Source: DATBMY01 sp036554605
GTDB taxonomy: Bacteria > Acidobacteriota > Blastocatellia > UBA7656
Assembly (NCBI GenBank): GCA_036554605.1
Contig: DATBMY010000367.1
Span: 1-8,924, forward strand
DNA length: 8,924 bases
Direction of reading: 5' to 3'
Shown: positions 1-6,142 of the stretch, piece after piece
Numbering within the stretch: the stretch's first letter is position 1
Layout of the letters: every line of letters starts with the position of its first letter
Translations under genes and position numbers: made by a program
Notes under the pieces: model-generated
The model's database searches: none
Seen by the model: the letters and a program-made list of their open reading frames with translations, nothing else
Told to the model about the DNA's origin: nothing

Positions 1-353
1 CCCCCCTTCGCGCCGCCGAAGGGGATATTGACCACCGCGCACTTCCAGGTCATCCACGCCGCAAGCGCCCGCACCTCGTCGAGCGTCACGTCGGGCGAAT
101 AGCGTATTCCGCCCTTGGCCGGGCCCCGGGCGAAATTATGCTGAACGCGATACCCGGTGAAGACCTGGTAGTTCCCGTCGTCCATCAGCACGGGTATGTA
201 GACTGTTATCTCCCGATTCGGCCAGCGCAGTATCTTGTAGATGTTCGGATCGAGGTTGAGCAGGTGAGCCGCTTCGTCGAACCGCTGCATCATGGATTCG
301 AACGGATTCTCTTCTTTTATCTCTCTGGCATCATCAACATAAGCATTCGGCAT
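1..353 (-). CDS. gdhA: Glutamate dehydrogenase, N-terminal part (cut by window edge)
   Basis: This gene encodes the N-terminal substrate domain of a hexameric Glu/Leu/Phe/Val-type dehydrogenase, which interconverts glutamate with 2-oxoglutarate and ammonia in the cytoplasm using NAD(P). Reading leftward gives 117 complete residues from MPNAYVDDAR to PFGGAKG, and the rest lies outside the window. The motif GPAKGGIRY is at residues 78-86, MTWK at 101-104 and PFGGAKG at 111-117. Lys80, Lys104 and Lys116 keep the 24 and 12 residue spacing of Lys89, Lys113 and Lys125 of the Clostridium symbiosum enzyme, so both substrate-binding lysines and the catalytic lysine are present. The sequence is closer to the short bacterial/archaeal type (Thermotoga, Pyrococcus) than to the E. 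coli enzyme. The start is fixed by a purine-rich ribosome site (GGAGGGAG) just upstream. Leucine or phenylalanine dehydrogenase is less likely. The cofactor cannot be told from this part. Confidence 0.93.
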   Translation of the reverse strand, partial: MPNAYVDDAREIKEENPFESMMQRFDEAAHLLNLDPNIYKILRWPNREITVYIPVLMDDGNYQVFTGYRVQHNFARGPAKGGIRYSPDVTLDEVRALAAWMTWKCAVVNIPFGGAKG

Positions 354-356
354 TGA

Positions 357-364
357 CTCCCTCC
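357..364 (-). promoter_or_regulatory. Ribosome binding site of gdhA
   Basis: On the minus strand GGAGGGAG lies 3 nt before the ATG, so its GGAGG core is about 6 nt from the start. It supports the ATG at 353-351 as the gdhA start. Confidence 0.75.
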
Positions 365-445
365 GGGCATCGGTTATTGATGGCGTAACAGGCAAGCATT
401 TTCCAGACTCGATCGCTTAAGGATCGCTATGCTCTGTGACGCCCG

Positions 446-474
446 ATTATATCGAAGGCGCATAGCGCAATCAA
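446..474 (-). promoter_or_regulatory. Sigma70-type promoter of gdhA
   Basis: On the minus strand a -35 box TTGATT (474-469) is followed by a 17-nt spacer and a perfect -10 box TATAAT (451-446). This would start transcription near 439 and give a leader of about 85 nt before the gdhA ATG. The spacer holds a short palindrome, GCGC-TAT-GCGC (458-468), which could be a repressor site. The leader holds a direct repeat GATCGC at 411-416 and 422-427 with an 11-bp period. Both control roles are inference. Confidence 0.7.
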
Positions 475-475
475 T

Positions 476-532
476 GAAAGCCGAGCCTTAATCGGCCTCC
501 CGGTCGAGCGGCGGCCGGGCGCTCAGGCTTTC
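476..532. repeat. Large inverted repeat / stem-loop between divergent promoters
   Basis: The left arm GAAAGCCGAGC (476-486) pairs with GCTC-A-GGCTTTC (521-532) as 11 bp with one bulged A. Inside, CCCGG and CCGGG can form a further GC stem. The element begins immediately beyond the -35 box of the gdhA promoter and ends about 30 bp before the -35 box of the rightward promoter. It could be a regulator site, an extragenic palindromic repeat, or the end signal of a lost gene. It is followed rightward by the AT-rich string GCTAATTATTTT but by no clean T-run. Confidence 0.5.
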
Positions 533-561
533 CGCTAATTATTTTCGCCACTTCTGCGCGG

Positions 562-591
562 TGGACAAAAGGCGAAGTCAGCCAATAGAAT
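562..591 (+). promoter_or_regulatory. Probable promoter of the small gene at 658
   Basis: TGGACA (562-567), an 18-nt spacer and TAGAAT (586-591) match the sigma70 consensus at 5 of 6 positions in each box. Transcription would start near 598, about 60 nt before the ATG at 658. It faces away from the gdhA promoter, so the two genes share this control region. Confidence 0.55.
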
Positions 592-657
592 TCTTTATTC
601 GAAATCCTGGGGGTGGACACGCCAGGCGTTCGAGTACTTTTAACAGGGAGTGCTCTC

Positions 658-987
658 ATGAGGTTTACCAAACCTATAAGTCGGGAAGTTGATATTGACG
701 GCAACACCTTCATAGTGTCGTTTAGCGATGAAGGCATCGATTTTCGAATCAAAGGCAAGCGGCGCACGGCTCGCGCTGATTGGATCGGCGTGCTCGATAT
801 AGCCAGGGGCGATCAGGGCGAAAGCGCGCGCGATTTTCTGGGAGTGCAGCAAGAGCAGGAGCGCGGCATTCAACCAAACCGGGCTCCGCTTTCCAGTACC
901 GCCGAGACTTTTGCCGGCCAGGAGCCGGGCGACACCGACCAGCAATTGGGCCGCGCCGTCACCGCGAGCGATCAAGGCAGAGAATAG
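658..987 (+). CDS. Small protein of unknown function
   Basis: I do not recognise a named family. The product is 109 residues. Residues 8-53 look like a compact basic/acidic domain: REVDIDGNTFIVSFSDEG looks like beta strands, KGKRR follows at about 33-37, and RADWIGVLDIARGDQGESA is probably helical. Residues from about 57 on (GVQQEQERGI onward) are rich in Q, E, G and P and are probably disordered. There is no signal peptide or membrane segment. The ATG at 658 follows CAGGGAG with a usable spacing and was preferred over an in-frame GTG at 613, which has poorer context and adds an unlikely N-terminus. The gene has its own promoter and terminator, so it appears to be a single-gene unit. Coding status rests on the sensible start, these flanking signals and the domain-like N-terminal half. 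A long open frame on the opposite strand (640-990) has no such support. Confidence 0.62.
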   Translation: MRFTKPISREVDIDGNTFIVSFSDEGIDFRIKGKRRTARADWIGVLDIARGDQGESARDFLGVQQEQERGIQPNRAPLSSTAETFAGQEPGDTDQQLGRAVTASDQGRE

Positions 988-1024
988 CAAAATCGCCGGC
1001 CGCGCAGATCATCGCAATCAGCAG

Positions 1025-1057
1025 GGCAGACCCTCCCGGGTCTGCCTTCTCTTTTTT
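1025..1057 (+). terminator. Rho-independent terminator after the small gene
   Basis: GGCAGACCC (1025-1033), loop TCCC, and GGGTCTGCC (1038-1046) form a perfect 9-bp GC-rich stem followed by TTCTCTTTTTT (1047-1057). It lies 38 bp after the stop of the gene at 658-987 and insulates it from the symporter gene downstream. Confidence 0.9.
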
Positions 1058-1071
1058 CCCGCCCATTTCAA

Positions 1072-1100
1072 TTGACTACCAGCCATAAAATCCATAGCCT
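1072..1100 (+). promoter_or_regulatory. Possible promoter of the symporter gene
   Basis: TTGACT (1072-1077, 5 of 6 to consensus), a 17-nt spacer and a weak TAGCCT (1095-1100, 3 of 6) lie between the terminator and the symporter ATG. The gene needs a promoter here because of the strong terminator just upstream, but the -10 box is poor. Confidence 0.35.
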
Positions 1101-1138
1101 TAACGCCTCAAAGAGAATTCAAACCGAGAGAAGAAGAC

Positions 1139-2602
1139 ATGGCTGATCGACACGACGGTACCATAGACCCGCACCGGTATGAGCGCGAAGAGACGACCGA
1201 TCTGAAAGACCAGACTCCCGACAAGCCAAAAGGGCTGCCGCTTCACACCCGCATCCTTATAGGGCTCGCGGTCGGCGTAGTGGCCGGCGTTATAGTCAAC
1301 GCCGTCCTCGGCAGCGACCACCCGCGCATCAACTGGATAGTCTCTAATATCACCGAGCCAATAGGACAGCTGTTTCTGAGGCTCTTGCTGATGATCGTCG
1401 TGCCGCTCGTATTCTCTTCGCTCGTCGTAGGCGTCGCGGGCATCGGCGATATACGCAAGCTCGGGCGCGTCGGGCTGAAGTCCTTCGCCTATACGCTGAT
1501 TATTTCGGCCATATCGGTACTCATAGGGCTTACACTCGCCAACACCATAAGGCCGGGCGACCGCCTCGACTCGGAAACCAGAGTCAGGCTTGAGCAGCGC
1601 TATAGCTCGGATGCGACAAGGCAGGTAGAGGCGTCGCAAAAGACCGGCAGCACCGATTCGCCAATGATGCAGGTGGTCAAAACCCTTGTGCCGTCGAACC
1701 CGTTTGCCGCCATCTCGGGCGTCCCCGCAAACCCTTCGGCCGCCACCTCCGGGGGAACCCCGGACATGCTTCACGTGATGTTTTTTGCGCTGATTATAGG
1801 CATAGCCATAACGCTCATCACCCCGAGCGTAACCGCGCCTTTCCTGCGCGGCCTTGAGGCGCTTTATGAAATCGCGGCCAAGGTTATAGATATAATCATG
1901 CGCCTCGCGCCATACGCCGTCGCCTGTCTTCTTTTTAATAACACCGCGCGATTCGGGCTCGACCTGCTCGGCGCCCTCGCCTGGTTTATGGCGACCGTCC
2001 TGCTGGGGCTCGCGCTTCATATGTTCGGCATATATTCGCTTTCAATATATTTTCTGTCGCGCATATCGCCTCTGGAATTCTTCCGCCGCATCAAGACGGT
2101 CATGCTTACGGCCTTCTCTACATCTTCGTCAAACGCGACTTTGCCGACCGCGCTGCGCGTGACGGAAGAGAATCTCGGCGTGCCCCGCCAGATAAACGGC
2201 TTCGTTTTGACGGTCGGGGCGACGGCCAATCAAAACGGCACGGCCCTCTACGAAGGCGTAACGGTCCTATTCCTTGCGCAGCTGGCCGGCGTCGATTTGA
2301 CTATCGGTCAGCAGATCATGGTCGCTTACCTCGCTATCCTGGGGGGAATTGGCACGGCGGGCGTGCCGTCGGGCTCGATCCCTTTCATCATTCTCGTGCT
2401 TGCGACGATAGGCGTTCCCACCTCTTTGATCGCAATTATTCTGGGCGTAGATCGCATACTCGATATGTGCCGCACGACGCTCAACGTGACGGGCGATATC
2501 ACCGCTGCTACATATGTCGCGCGCTCGGAAGGGTATGAATTATTGAAGCAGCACCCTCAGCCGTTTGAGGTCTCTGCCGCCGCAAAGGGGTCCGTAAAGT
2601 AA
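1139..2602 (+). CDS. DAACS-family glutamate/aspartate-type cation symporter
   Basis: This is a 487-residue inner-membrane secondary transporter of the dicarboxylate/amino acid:cation symporter family (GltPh/GltP/EAAT-like). A hydrophilic N-terminus of about 35 residues precedes the membrane core. Hairpin 1 carries STSSSNATLP (327-336), TM7 carries NQNGT (364-368), hairpin 2 carries GGIGTAGVPSG (402-412) and TM8 carries DRILDMCRTTLNVTGD (438-453). In TM8, Asp442, Arg445, Asn449 and Asp453 match GltPh Asp394, Arg397, Asn401 and Asp405. The Asp/Arg pair predicts an acidic amino acid rather than a neutral one or a C4-dicarboxylate. The TM7 motif is NQNGT where the family usually has NMDGT, so one sodium-site aspartate is missing. 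The loop at about 140-210 before TM4 is longer than in GltPh. The ATG follows the purine-rich GAGAGAAGAAG. The nearby gdhA supports glutamate uptake for catabolism, which is inference. Confidence 0.92.
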   Translation: MADRHDGTIDPHRYEREETTDLKDQTPDKPKGLPLHTRILIGLAVGVVAGVIVNAVLGSDHPRINWIVSNITEPIGQLFLRLLLMIVVPLVFSSLVVGVAGIGDIRKLGRVGLKSFAYTLIISAISVLIGLTLANTIRPGDRLDSETRVRLEQRYSSDATRQVEASQKTGSTDSPMMQVVKTLVPSNPFAAISGVPANPSAATSGGTPDMLHVMFFALIIGIAITLITPSVTAPFLRGLEALYEIAAKVIDIIMRLAPYAVACLLFNNTARFGLDLLGALAWFMATVLLGLALHMFGIYSLSIYFLSRISPLEFFRRIKTVMLTAFSTSSSNATLPTALRVTEENLGVPRQINGFVLTVGATANQNGTALYEGVTVLFLAQLAGVDLTIGQQIMVAYLAILGGIGTAGVPSGSIPFIILVLATIGVPTSLIAIILGVDRILDMCRTTLNVTGDITAATYVARSEGYELLKQHPQPFEVSAAAKGSVK

Positions 2603-2640
2603 GCGACGGATTGCCTGAAGATATACCGGCAATCCGTCGC
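2603..2640. terminator. Strong hairpin between convergent genes, probable bidirectional terminator
   Basis: GCGACGGATTGCC (2603-2615) and GGCAATCCGTCGC (2628-2640) form a perfect 13-bp stem with a 12-nt loop. The hairpin begins directly after the symporter stop and lies 26 bp past the stop of the leftward lipoprotein gene. There is no T-run on the plus side. On the minus side it is followed by TTACTTTA, so it fits better as a terminator for the lipoprotein gene or as a 3'-end stabiliser for both. Confidence 0.65.
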
Positions 2641-2666
2641 GAGGTTGTGCGAGTGGGCAAGAGCCG

Positions 2667-3023
2667 TTAACGCTTTTCGCGCGTCCGCCGCTTGGTTTCG
2701 CGCATCCCGGTTCCGTATGTGTGCCCGCCCCAGGTCACCGTCGGCGTGATGCGGCCCGTCACACCGATGTATGTATCTTTACTTGGAACGCCGTACCTCT
2801 CCGTGGCGATCCATATGCGCCCGGTCCCGTCATCTACCTCATATATGCCGACGGGCCCCGCTCCGTAAGAGCGCGTCACCCGCCCTATGACGGTCACTTC
2901 TTTATCCATGTAACGGCCCGGGTCCGCCGATATGTCCGATATGCGCCTGCGCTCGGGACACCCCGTGAGCGCAAGCGCCAGTACGGCAATAAAAGAGCCC
3001 AGGAAAATGCTTCTTTTCTTCAT
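2667..3023 (-). CDS. Small OB-fold lipoprotein
   Basis: The product has 118 residues. It begins with a type II signal peptide: MKKR, a hydrophobic stretch at 6-19, and the lipobox Leu19-Thr20-Gly21-Cys22, so the mature protein should be lipid-anchored through Cys22. The mature part holds ISDISADPGRYMDKEVTV (28-45), a VIGRV strand, YEVDDGTGRIWI (61-72) and YIGVTGRI (85-92). This is the usual pattern of small bacterial OB-fold domains found in lipoproteins (a DP.RY..K.VTV.GRV opening, then VDDGTG.I and V.G.). The C-terminus (107-118) is rich in Lys and Arg. The open frame runs upstream to 3248, but the start at 3023 is chosen because a strong ribosome site and the signal peptide begin there. 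The ligand is unknown, and nucleic acid binding should not be assumed for an envelope protein. It is convergent with the symporter gene. Confidence 0.88.
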   Translation of the reverse strand: MKKRSIFLGSFIAVLALALTGCPERRRISDISADPGRYMDKEVTVIGRVTRSYGAGPVGIYEVDDGTGRIWIATERYGVPSKDTYIGVTGRITPTVTWGGHTYGTGMRETKRRTREKR

Positions 3024-3030
3024 TGAGTTG

Positions 3031-3039
3031 CTCCCCTCC
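3031..3039 (-). promoter_or_regulatory. Ribosome binding site fixing the lipoprotein start
   Basis: GGAGGGGAG on the minus strand lies 7 nt before the ATG at 3023-3021. It decides between this start and upstream in-frame starts that would bury the signal peptide. Confidence 0.75.
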
Positions 3040-3152
3040 GATTGCATGCGAAATAGAGGTGGCGGGGCGAGATGGACGCGGCCGCACGAACCAATCAGCC
3101 TCCGCCCAGTCCCCGCCATCTGTTTTGAGACCTGAGCCCCGCTAAAGGATGC

Positions 3153-3168
3153 CCGGTACAGGTACTGG
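3153..3168. repeat. Near-palindrome around GTAC, possible operator
   Basis: CCGGTACA/GGTACTGG is a 16-bp near-perfect inverted repeat with no loop (seven arm pairs, one of them G-T). It lies in the 230-bp region without a gene between the divergent lipoprotein and CinA-N-like genes. This is a usual place for a regulator site, but no family can be named. Confidence 0.25.
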
Positions 3169-3223
3169 CAAGACAGAACCGCCTGGCTGCCGCTCCCTCG
3201 ACTGACCTCCGAGCTTGTTTTGG

Positions 3224-3251
3224 TAACCTGTTCCCTGTAACCTGTCACCTG
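3224..3251 (+). repeat. Four tandem heptamers directly before the CinA-N-like gene
   Basis: TAACCTG, TTCCCTG, TAACCTG and TCACCTG follow each other without gaps and end 2 nt before the ATG at 3254. The consensus is TNMCCTG, with CCTG constant. This resembles the short tandemly repeated heptamers known from some cyanobacterial and other bacterial genomes. The repeats take the place of a normal ribosome site. Confidence 0.75.
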
Positions 3252-3253
3252 CC

Positions 3254-4066
3254 ATGGTTACGGTAGAGATAATCGTAATAGGCAATGAGATCCTGCTGGG
3301 GCTTGTGCAGGATACGAACTCGAATTATCTCTGCCGGGTACTGCGCGAAATGAGCGCCCGCGTGCGCCACATATCGGCCGTTCGCGACGAGATCGATTCG
3401 ATATCCGAAGAGGTGCGCGCCTCGCTTGACCGCGGCGCGGACGTGATCTTCACCTGCGGGGGCCTGGGCCCCACCGACGACGACCTGACGCTGGAAGGCG
3501 TGGCCCGCGCTACGGGCCGCAAGACGGTTATTGACGCGACGGCGCGCGATTTTGTCGAGCGCAGATACGCCGAGCTTGCCAGGCTAGGATACGTGTCGAG
3601 CGCGGGGCTGAGCGAATCGCGCCTGAAGATGGCCCGGCTGCCCGAAGGCGCATGCCCCGTCGAAAACCCGGTGGGCTCGGCGCCCGCCTGCGCGCTCGAA
3701 GCATCGGGCAAGCGGATAATATCGCTGCCGGGCGTGCCGGGCGAATTGAAAGCGATTGTCGAGGGACCGCTGCAAACATTGCTCGGCGAGATCTTCGGCC
3801 GCGGCAGTTACCGCGAGCGCGAGATCCTCGTAGAATGCGGCGATGAAAGCCTGCTCGCGCCCGCGCTTCGGGAGGTCTCTTCGCGGCACAAGGATGTCTA
3901 TATAAAATCGCGCGCGAGCCGCTTCGACCGCGATCCGGTATTCCGCATACAGATATCGGCCTCGGCTAAAAGCGCCGGAGAGGCCGAGGCGTTAGTCTCT
4001 CGCGCCGAGTCGGATCTGAAAAGCGCTTTCCAGACGGCGGGTATCAAGCAAAAACAGGGGCTATGA
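3254..4066 (+). CDS. CinA N-terminal-type / MoCF-domain protein, stand-alone
   Basis: The product is a 270-residue cytoplasmic protein of the COG1058 type. The opening VEIIVIGNEILLGLVQDTNS (4-23), the signature TCGGLGPTDDDLT (67-79), NPVGSAPA (138-145) and LPGVPGELKAI (158-168) are the molybdopterin-binding (MoaB/Mog-like) fold motifs found in CinA. Full CinA proteins have about 410-420 residues with a C-terminal nicotinamide-nucleotide amidase domain (PncC). That domain is absent here, and the protein ends soon after a small alpha/beta domain (about 185-260). In characterised CinA the N-terminal domain hydrolyses ADP-ribose, so a role in pyridine-nucleotide metabolism is possible. A role in molybdenum cofactor synthesis is not indicated by the neighbours. 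No ribosome site is visible before the ATG, where heptamer repeats lie instead. The stop overlaps the convergent gene's stop by 6 bp. Confidence 0.85.
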   Translation: MVTVEIIVIGNEILLGLVQDTNSNYLCRVLREMSARVRHISAVRDEIDSISEEVRASLDRGADVIFTCGGLGPTDDDLTLEGVARATGRKTVIDATARDFVERRYAELARLGYVSSAGLSESRLKMARLPEGACPVENPVGSAPACALEASGKRIISLPGVPGELKAIVEGPLQTLLGEIFGRGSYREREILVECGDESLLAPALREVSSRHKDVYIKSRASRFDRDPVFRIQISASAKSAGEAEALVSRAESDLKSAFQTAGIKQKQGL

Positions 4067-6070
4067 CGCTCGGCCGCGAGAGACACCTCTGACTATCTTA
4101 TTGAATGCCCGCCTCGCCGCGCGGCTTATTATGCTTCCCATCAACCAGAGAGCAACCGCCGCCATTATGAATAAGAAATAGTGTATCGCGATGATGTAGC
4201 GATACTCGGTGTGAAAAGCCGGTTGCAGCAGAAGATAATAAACCGGCGCTGAAAGCAGCGCTATGAGCGCCGTGCGGCGGCCCGCAAGCGAGAGAAGAAT
4301 AATCCCTATCAGAATCAGCGGGACCATGCGCCCGGTCGTGTAGAGATTTCGCTCGACGCCTCGCGCGAGCACGCGCAAGGGGCGAGTCCATACATGGGGC
4401 GTCGGGCCAAGCGCTATCAACTGCGCCGGGCCAAGCGCGAGCGCCGGCCCCGGCGTGCCATTGTTGCTCACCACGAGCCGCACCTCTCGGCGGTCGCCGC
4501 TCGAGAAAGGCATGCGGGCGATTCTTATATTCTCCTGCTCGTTGTCAGGCCCGGCCCTTCTGGCCTTCATCCTTCCGGGGCTCGGCTCCCTCTTGCTTAT
4601 AAGAAAAGAAGAGAGCGAAACACCGCGGTCGGGGCTTGTTACCTTCGTGGCCGTCTTGCCCTGCCTGGCGACGTATTCGACCGTTAACAGGTAATCGCAA
4701 TTCTTTTCAACCGCGATTGGCGCACAGACAAACTGATCGCCATAAACAGAATCGTCTCCCTCGATTTCAAGTATGCCGGCTTCTTCTGAGATCGCCACCC
4801 GTGCGAGCGGCGCGATGCGCTCACCTTGCTCGATCATCAGTGAGGGCGAGGCCGACCAGACGGCACCGGCACTTTCTTGCTCGCCTATGGCGTGACCGAA
4901 AGGCGGCTCGGGCGAGATTAACGGCGCGCGCGATGAAAAGTACCTGTAGCCCGCCGGGAGCGAGTCGTTATACCTGACCATTGAGGCTGCCCGCCGCAAC
5001 ATAACACCCGCGAACCAGAGCGGCTCGCGGCCTATCACTTCAAGGCCGCGGCGAAATCGCTCGCGGTCGCGCTCCACGCCGTCCGGCGTCCATATATTTT
5101 CCGCGTAATCAGCCCGGCCGTGCCATTGCGCGTCTTTAGACGGCACCTCTTCGTCCGAAACCGGCATGCCGAATCGATCCTCGTCGTCGAAGTCGGCGAT
5201 GCCTTCGACCATCGTTATCCCCGCGCCCAGCGAGAGCGGTATGAAGCGGTCATAAGCAACATAGTTTCGAAGCGTGATAGGCGAGATCGTTATGACCATC
5301 GCGCCCGCCAGCGCCAGAGCGTGAAGCGCGCGCTTACGACGCTCGGTTGTAAAGAAGACCGCGGCGGCAAGAAAGAAAGCGAGCAGCATGGCGTTGGACC
5401 TGAGCCAGCACGAAAGCCCAACGAGCACTCCCGCGGCGATCACTATCGACAATCGCGGTCGCTTCGCGTTAAGCGCGACCAGCAGGACCGCAATGACTAT
5501 CGGCAGCACCGCCAGCGACTCGGGCGAGAGCCATAAGGAGTAGTATGCGAGATGGGGAGAAAAGGCGACCAGTAACCCGGACAGCGCGGCAATCGCGAGC
5601 CGAAAAAAGTGAGCCGCCAGCAATACAATGACGACGGCCGAAACGCTATCCATTATGATCTGAAACCAGCGCAGGCGGTCGTGCGAGCGGCCCGCCTTAT
5701 CGCCTTCGCCCATCGCATAAACCAGCAGGGAATATCCCGGCGGGTGTATGATCATCCGCGAGTCTTGATTGACGGGAGGCGATGAGGGAAAAAGCATGCG
5801 GCTCTGCGCGCGCATACGTTCCGCTTCGCGCTCGTAAGACCTGATGAGCGTCACCAGCGGCGTATCGCCCAGATCGATATCGCCTTTCACGTCCTGCCAG
5901 TGCAGCAACCTTACGCCAACCGCGATAAGAAAAACCACGGCGCACGCGGCGGCCATGCTTCTGAAGCGCGCTTTGCGATCTTCGCCGGCCGCGGCCGGCG
6001 CGGCCGTTTGCTCGCGCAGGTATTCTCGCGTTTGATCGAACAGGTTTTTGAAGCCGGATGCGCCGCGCAT
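4061..6070 (-). CDS. GT-C (PMT/ArnT-like) membrane glycosyltransferase with extracytoplasmic beta insert
   Basis: This 669-residue multi-pass membrane protein probably transfers a sugar from a polyprenyl-phosphate donor to an envelope acceptor on the outer face of the inner membrane. A hydrophilic N-terminus of about 37 residues precedes TM1 (about 38-57). The first outer loop holds acidic residues (DIDLGDTP, 64-71), the usual location of the catalytic Asp in GT-C enzymes. HPPGYSLLVYAMG (109-121), WLSPESLAVL (180-189), a run of hydrophobic segments to about 265, and TLRNYVAYDRFIPLS (266-280) are typical of the glycosyltransferase 39 family. Residues about 285-575 are mainly soluble, and about 400-560 look like a beta sandwich. 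Three TMs follow (about 580-597, 599-616, 625-647), with EYRY (622-625) before the last. The ATG is the first after an in-frame stop, with no good ribosome site. Donor and acceptor are unknown. It is probably cotranscribed with the two genes upstream. Confidence 0.8.
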   Translation of the reverse strand: MRGASGFKNLFDQTREYLREQTAAPAAAGEDRKARFRSMAAACAVVFLIAVGVRLLHWQDVKGDIDLGDTPLVTLIRSYEREAERMRAQSRMLFPSSPPVNQDSRMIIHPPGYSLLVYAMGEGDKAGRSHDRLRWFQIIMDSVSAVVIVLLAAHFFRLAIAALSGLLVAFSPHLAYYSLWLSPESLAVLPIVIAVLLVALNAKRPRLSIVIAAGVLVGLSCWLRSNAMLLAFFLAAAVFFTTERRKRALHALALAGAMVITISPITLRNYVAYDRFIPLSLGAGITMVEGIADFDDEDRFGMPVSDEEVPSKDAQWHGRADYAENIWTPDGVERDRERFRRGLEVIGREPLWFAGVMLRRAASMVRYNDSLPAGYRYFSSRAPLISPEPPFGHAIGEQESAGAVWSASPSLMIEQGERIAPLARVAISEEAGILEIEGDDSVYGDQFVCAPIAVEKNCDYLLTVEYVARQGKTATKVTSPDRGVSLSSFLISKREPSPGRMKARRAGPDNEQENIRIARMPFSSGDRREVRLVVSNNGTPGPALALGPAQLIALGPTPHVWTRPLRVLARGVERNLYTTGRMVPLILIGIILLSLAGRRTALIALLSAPVYYLLLQPAFHTEYRYIIAIHYFLFIMAAVALWLMGSIISRAARRAFNKIVRGVSRGRAS

Positions 6071-6142
6071 AAAGCAACAACACTACTCGATGCGGTGACG
6101 CTTCTCAAGCAAGGTATTAAATACGGACTCTCATCGGGCGGC

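Noticed and set aside
640..990. 116-codon minus-strand frame with a hydrophobic start
   Set aside because: It could mimic a membrane protein, but it is opposite the small gene at 658-987, which has a promoter, a ribosome site and a terminator in its own direction.
1100..2020. 306-codon open frame on the minus strand
   Set aside because: It lies opposite the well-supported symporter. Its translation is a charged, Arg/Tyr/Gly-rich string without domains, and it results from the codon use of the real gene.
3024..3248. N-terminal extension of the lipoprotein frame up to 3248
   Set aside because: The strong ribosome site and lipoprotein signal peptide at 3023 mark the true start. The upstream residues are not domain-like.
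3224..3251. CRISPR-like array
   Set aside because: The units are 7 nt with no spacers, so this is a simple tandem repeat.
6071..6142. Internal promoter before the glycosyltransferase (TTGAGA, 17 nt, TAGTGT on the minus strand)
   Set aside because: The -10 box matches only 3 of 6 and would place the transcript start at the ATG itself. Read-through from the upstream genes is the simpler explanation.
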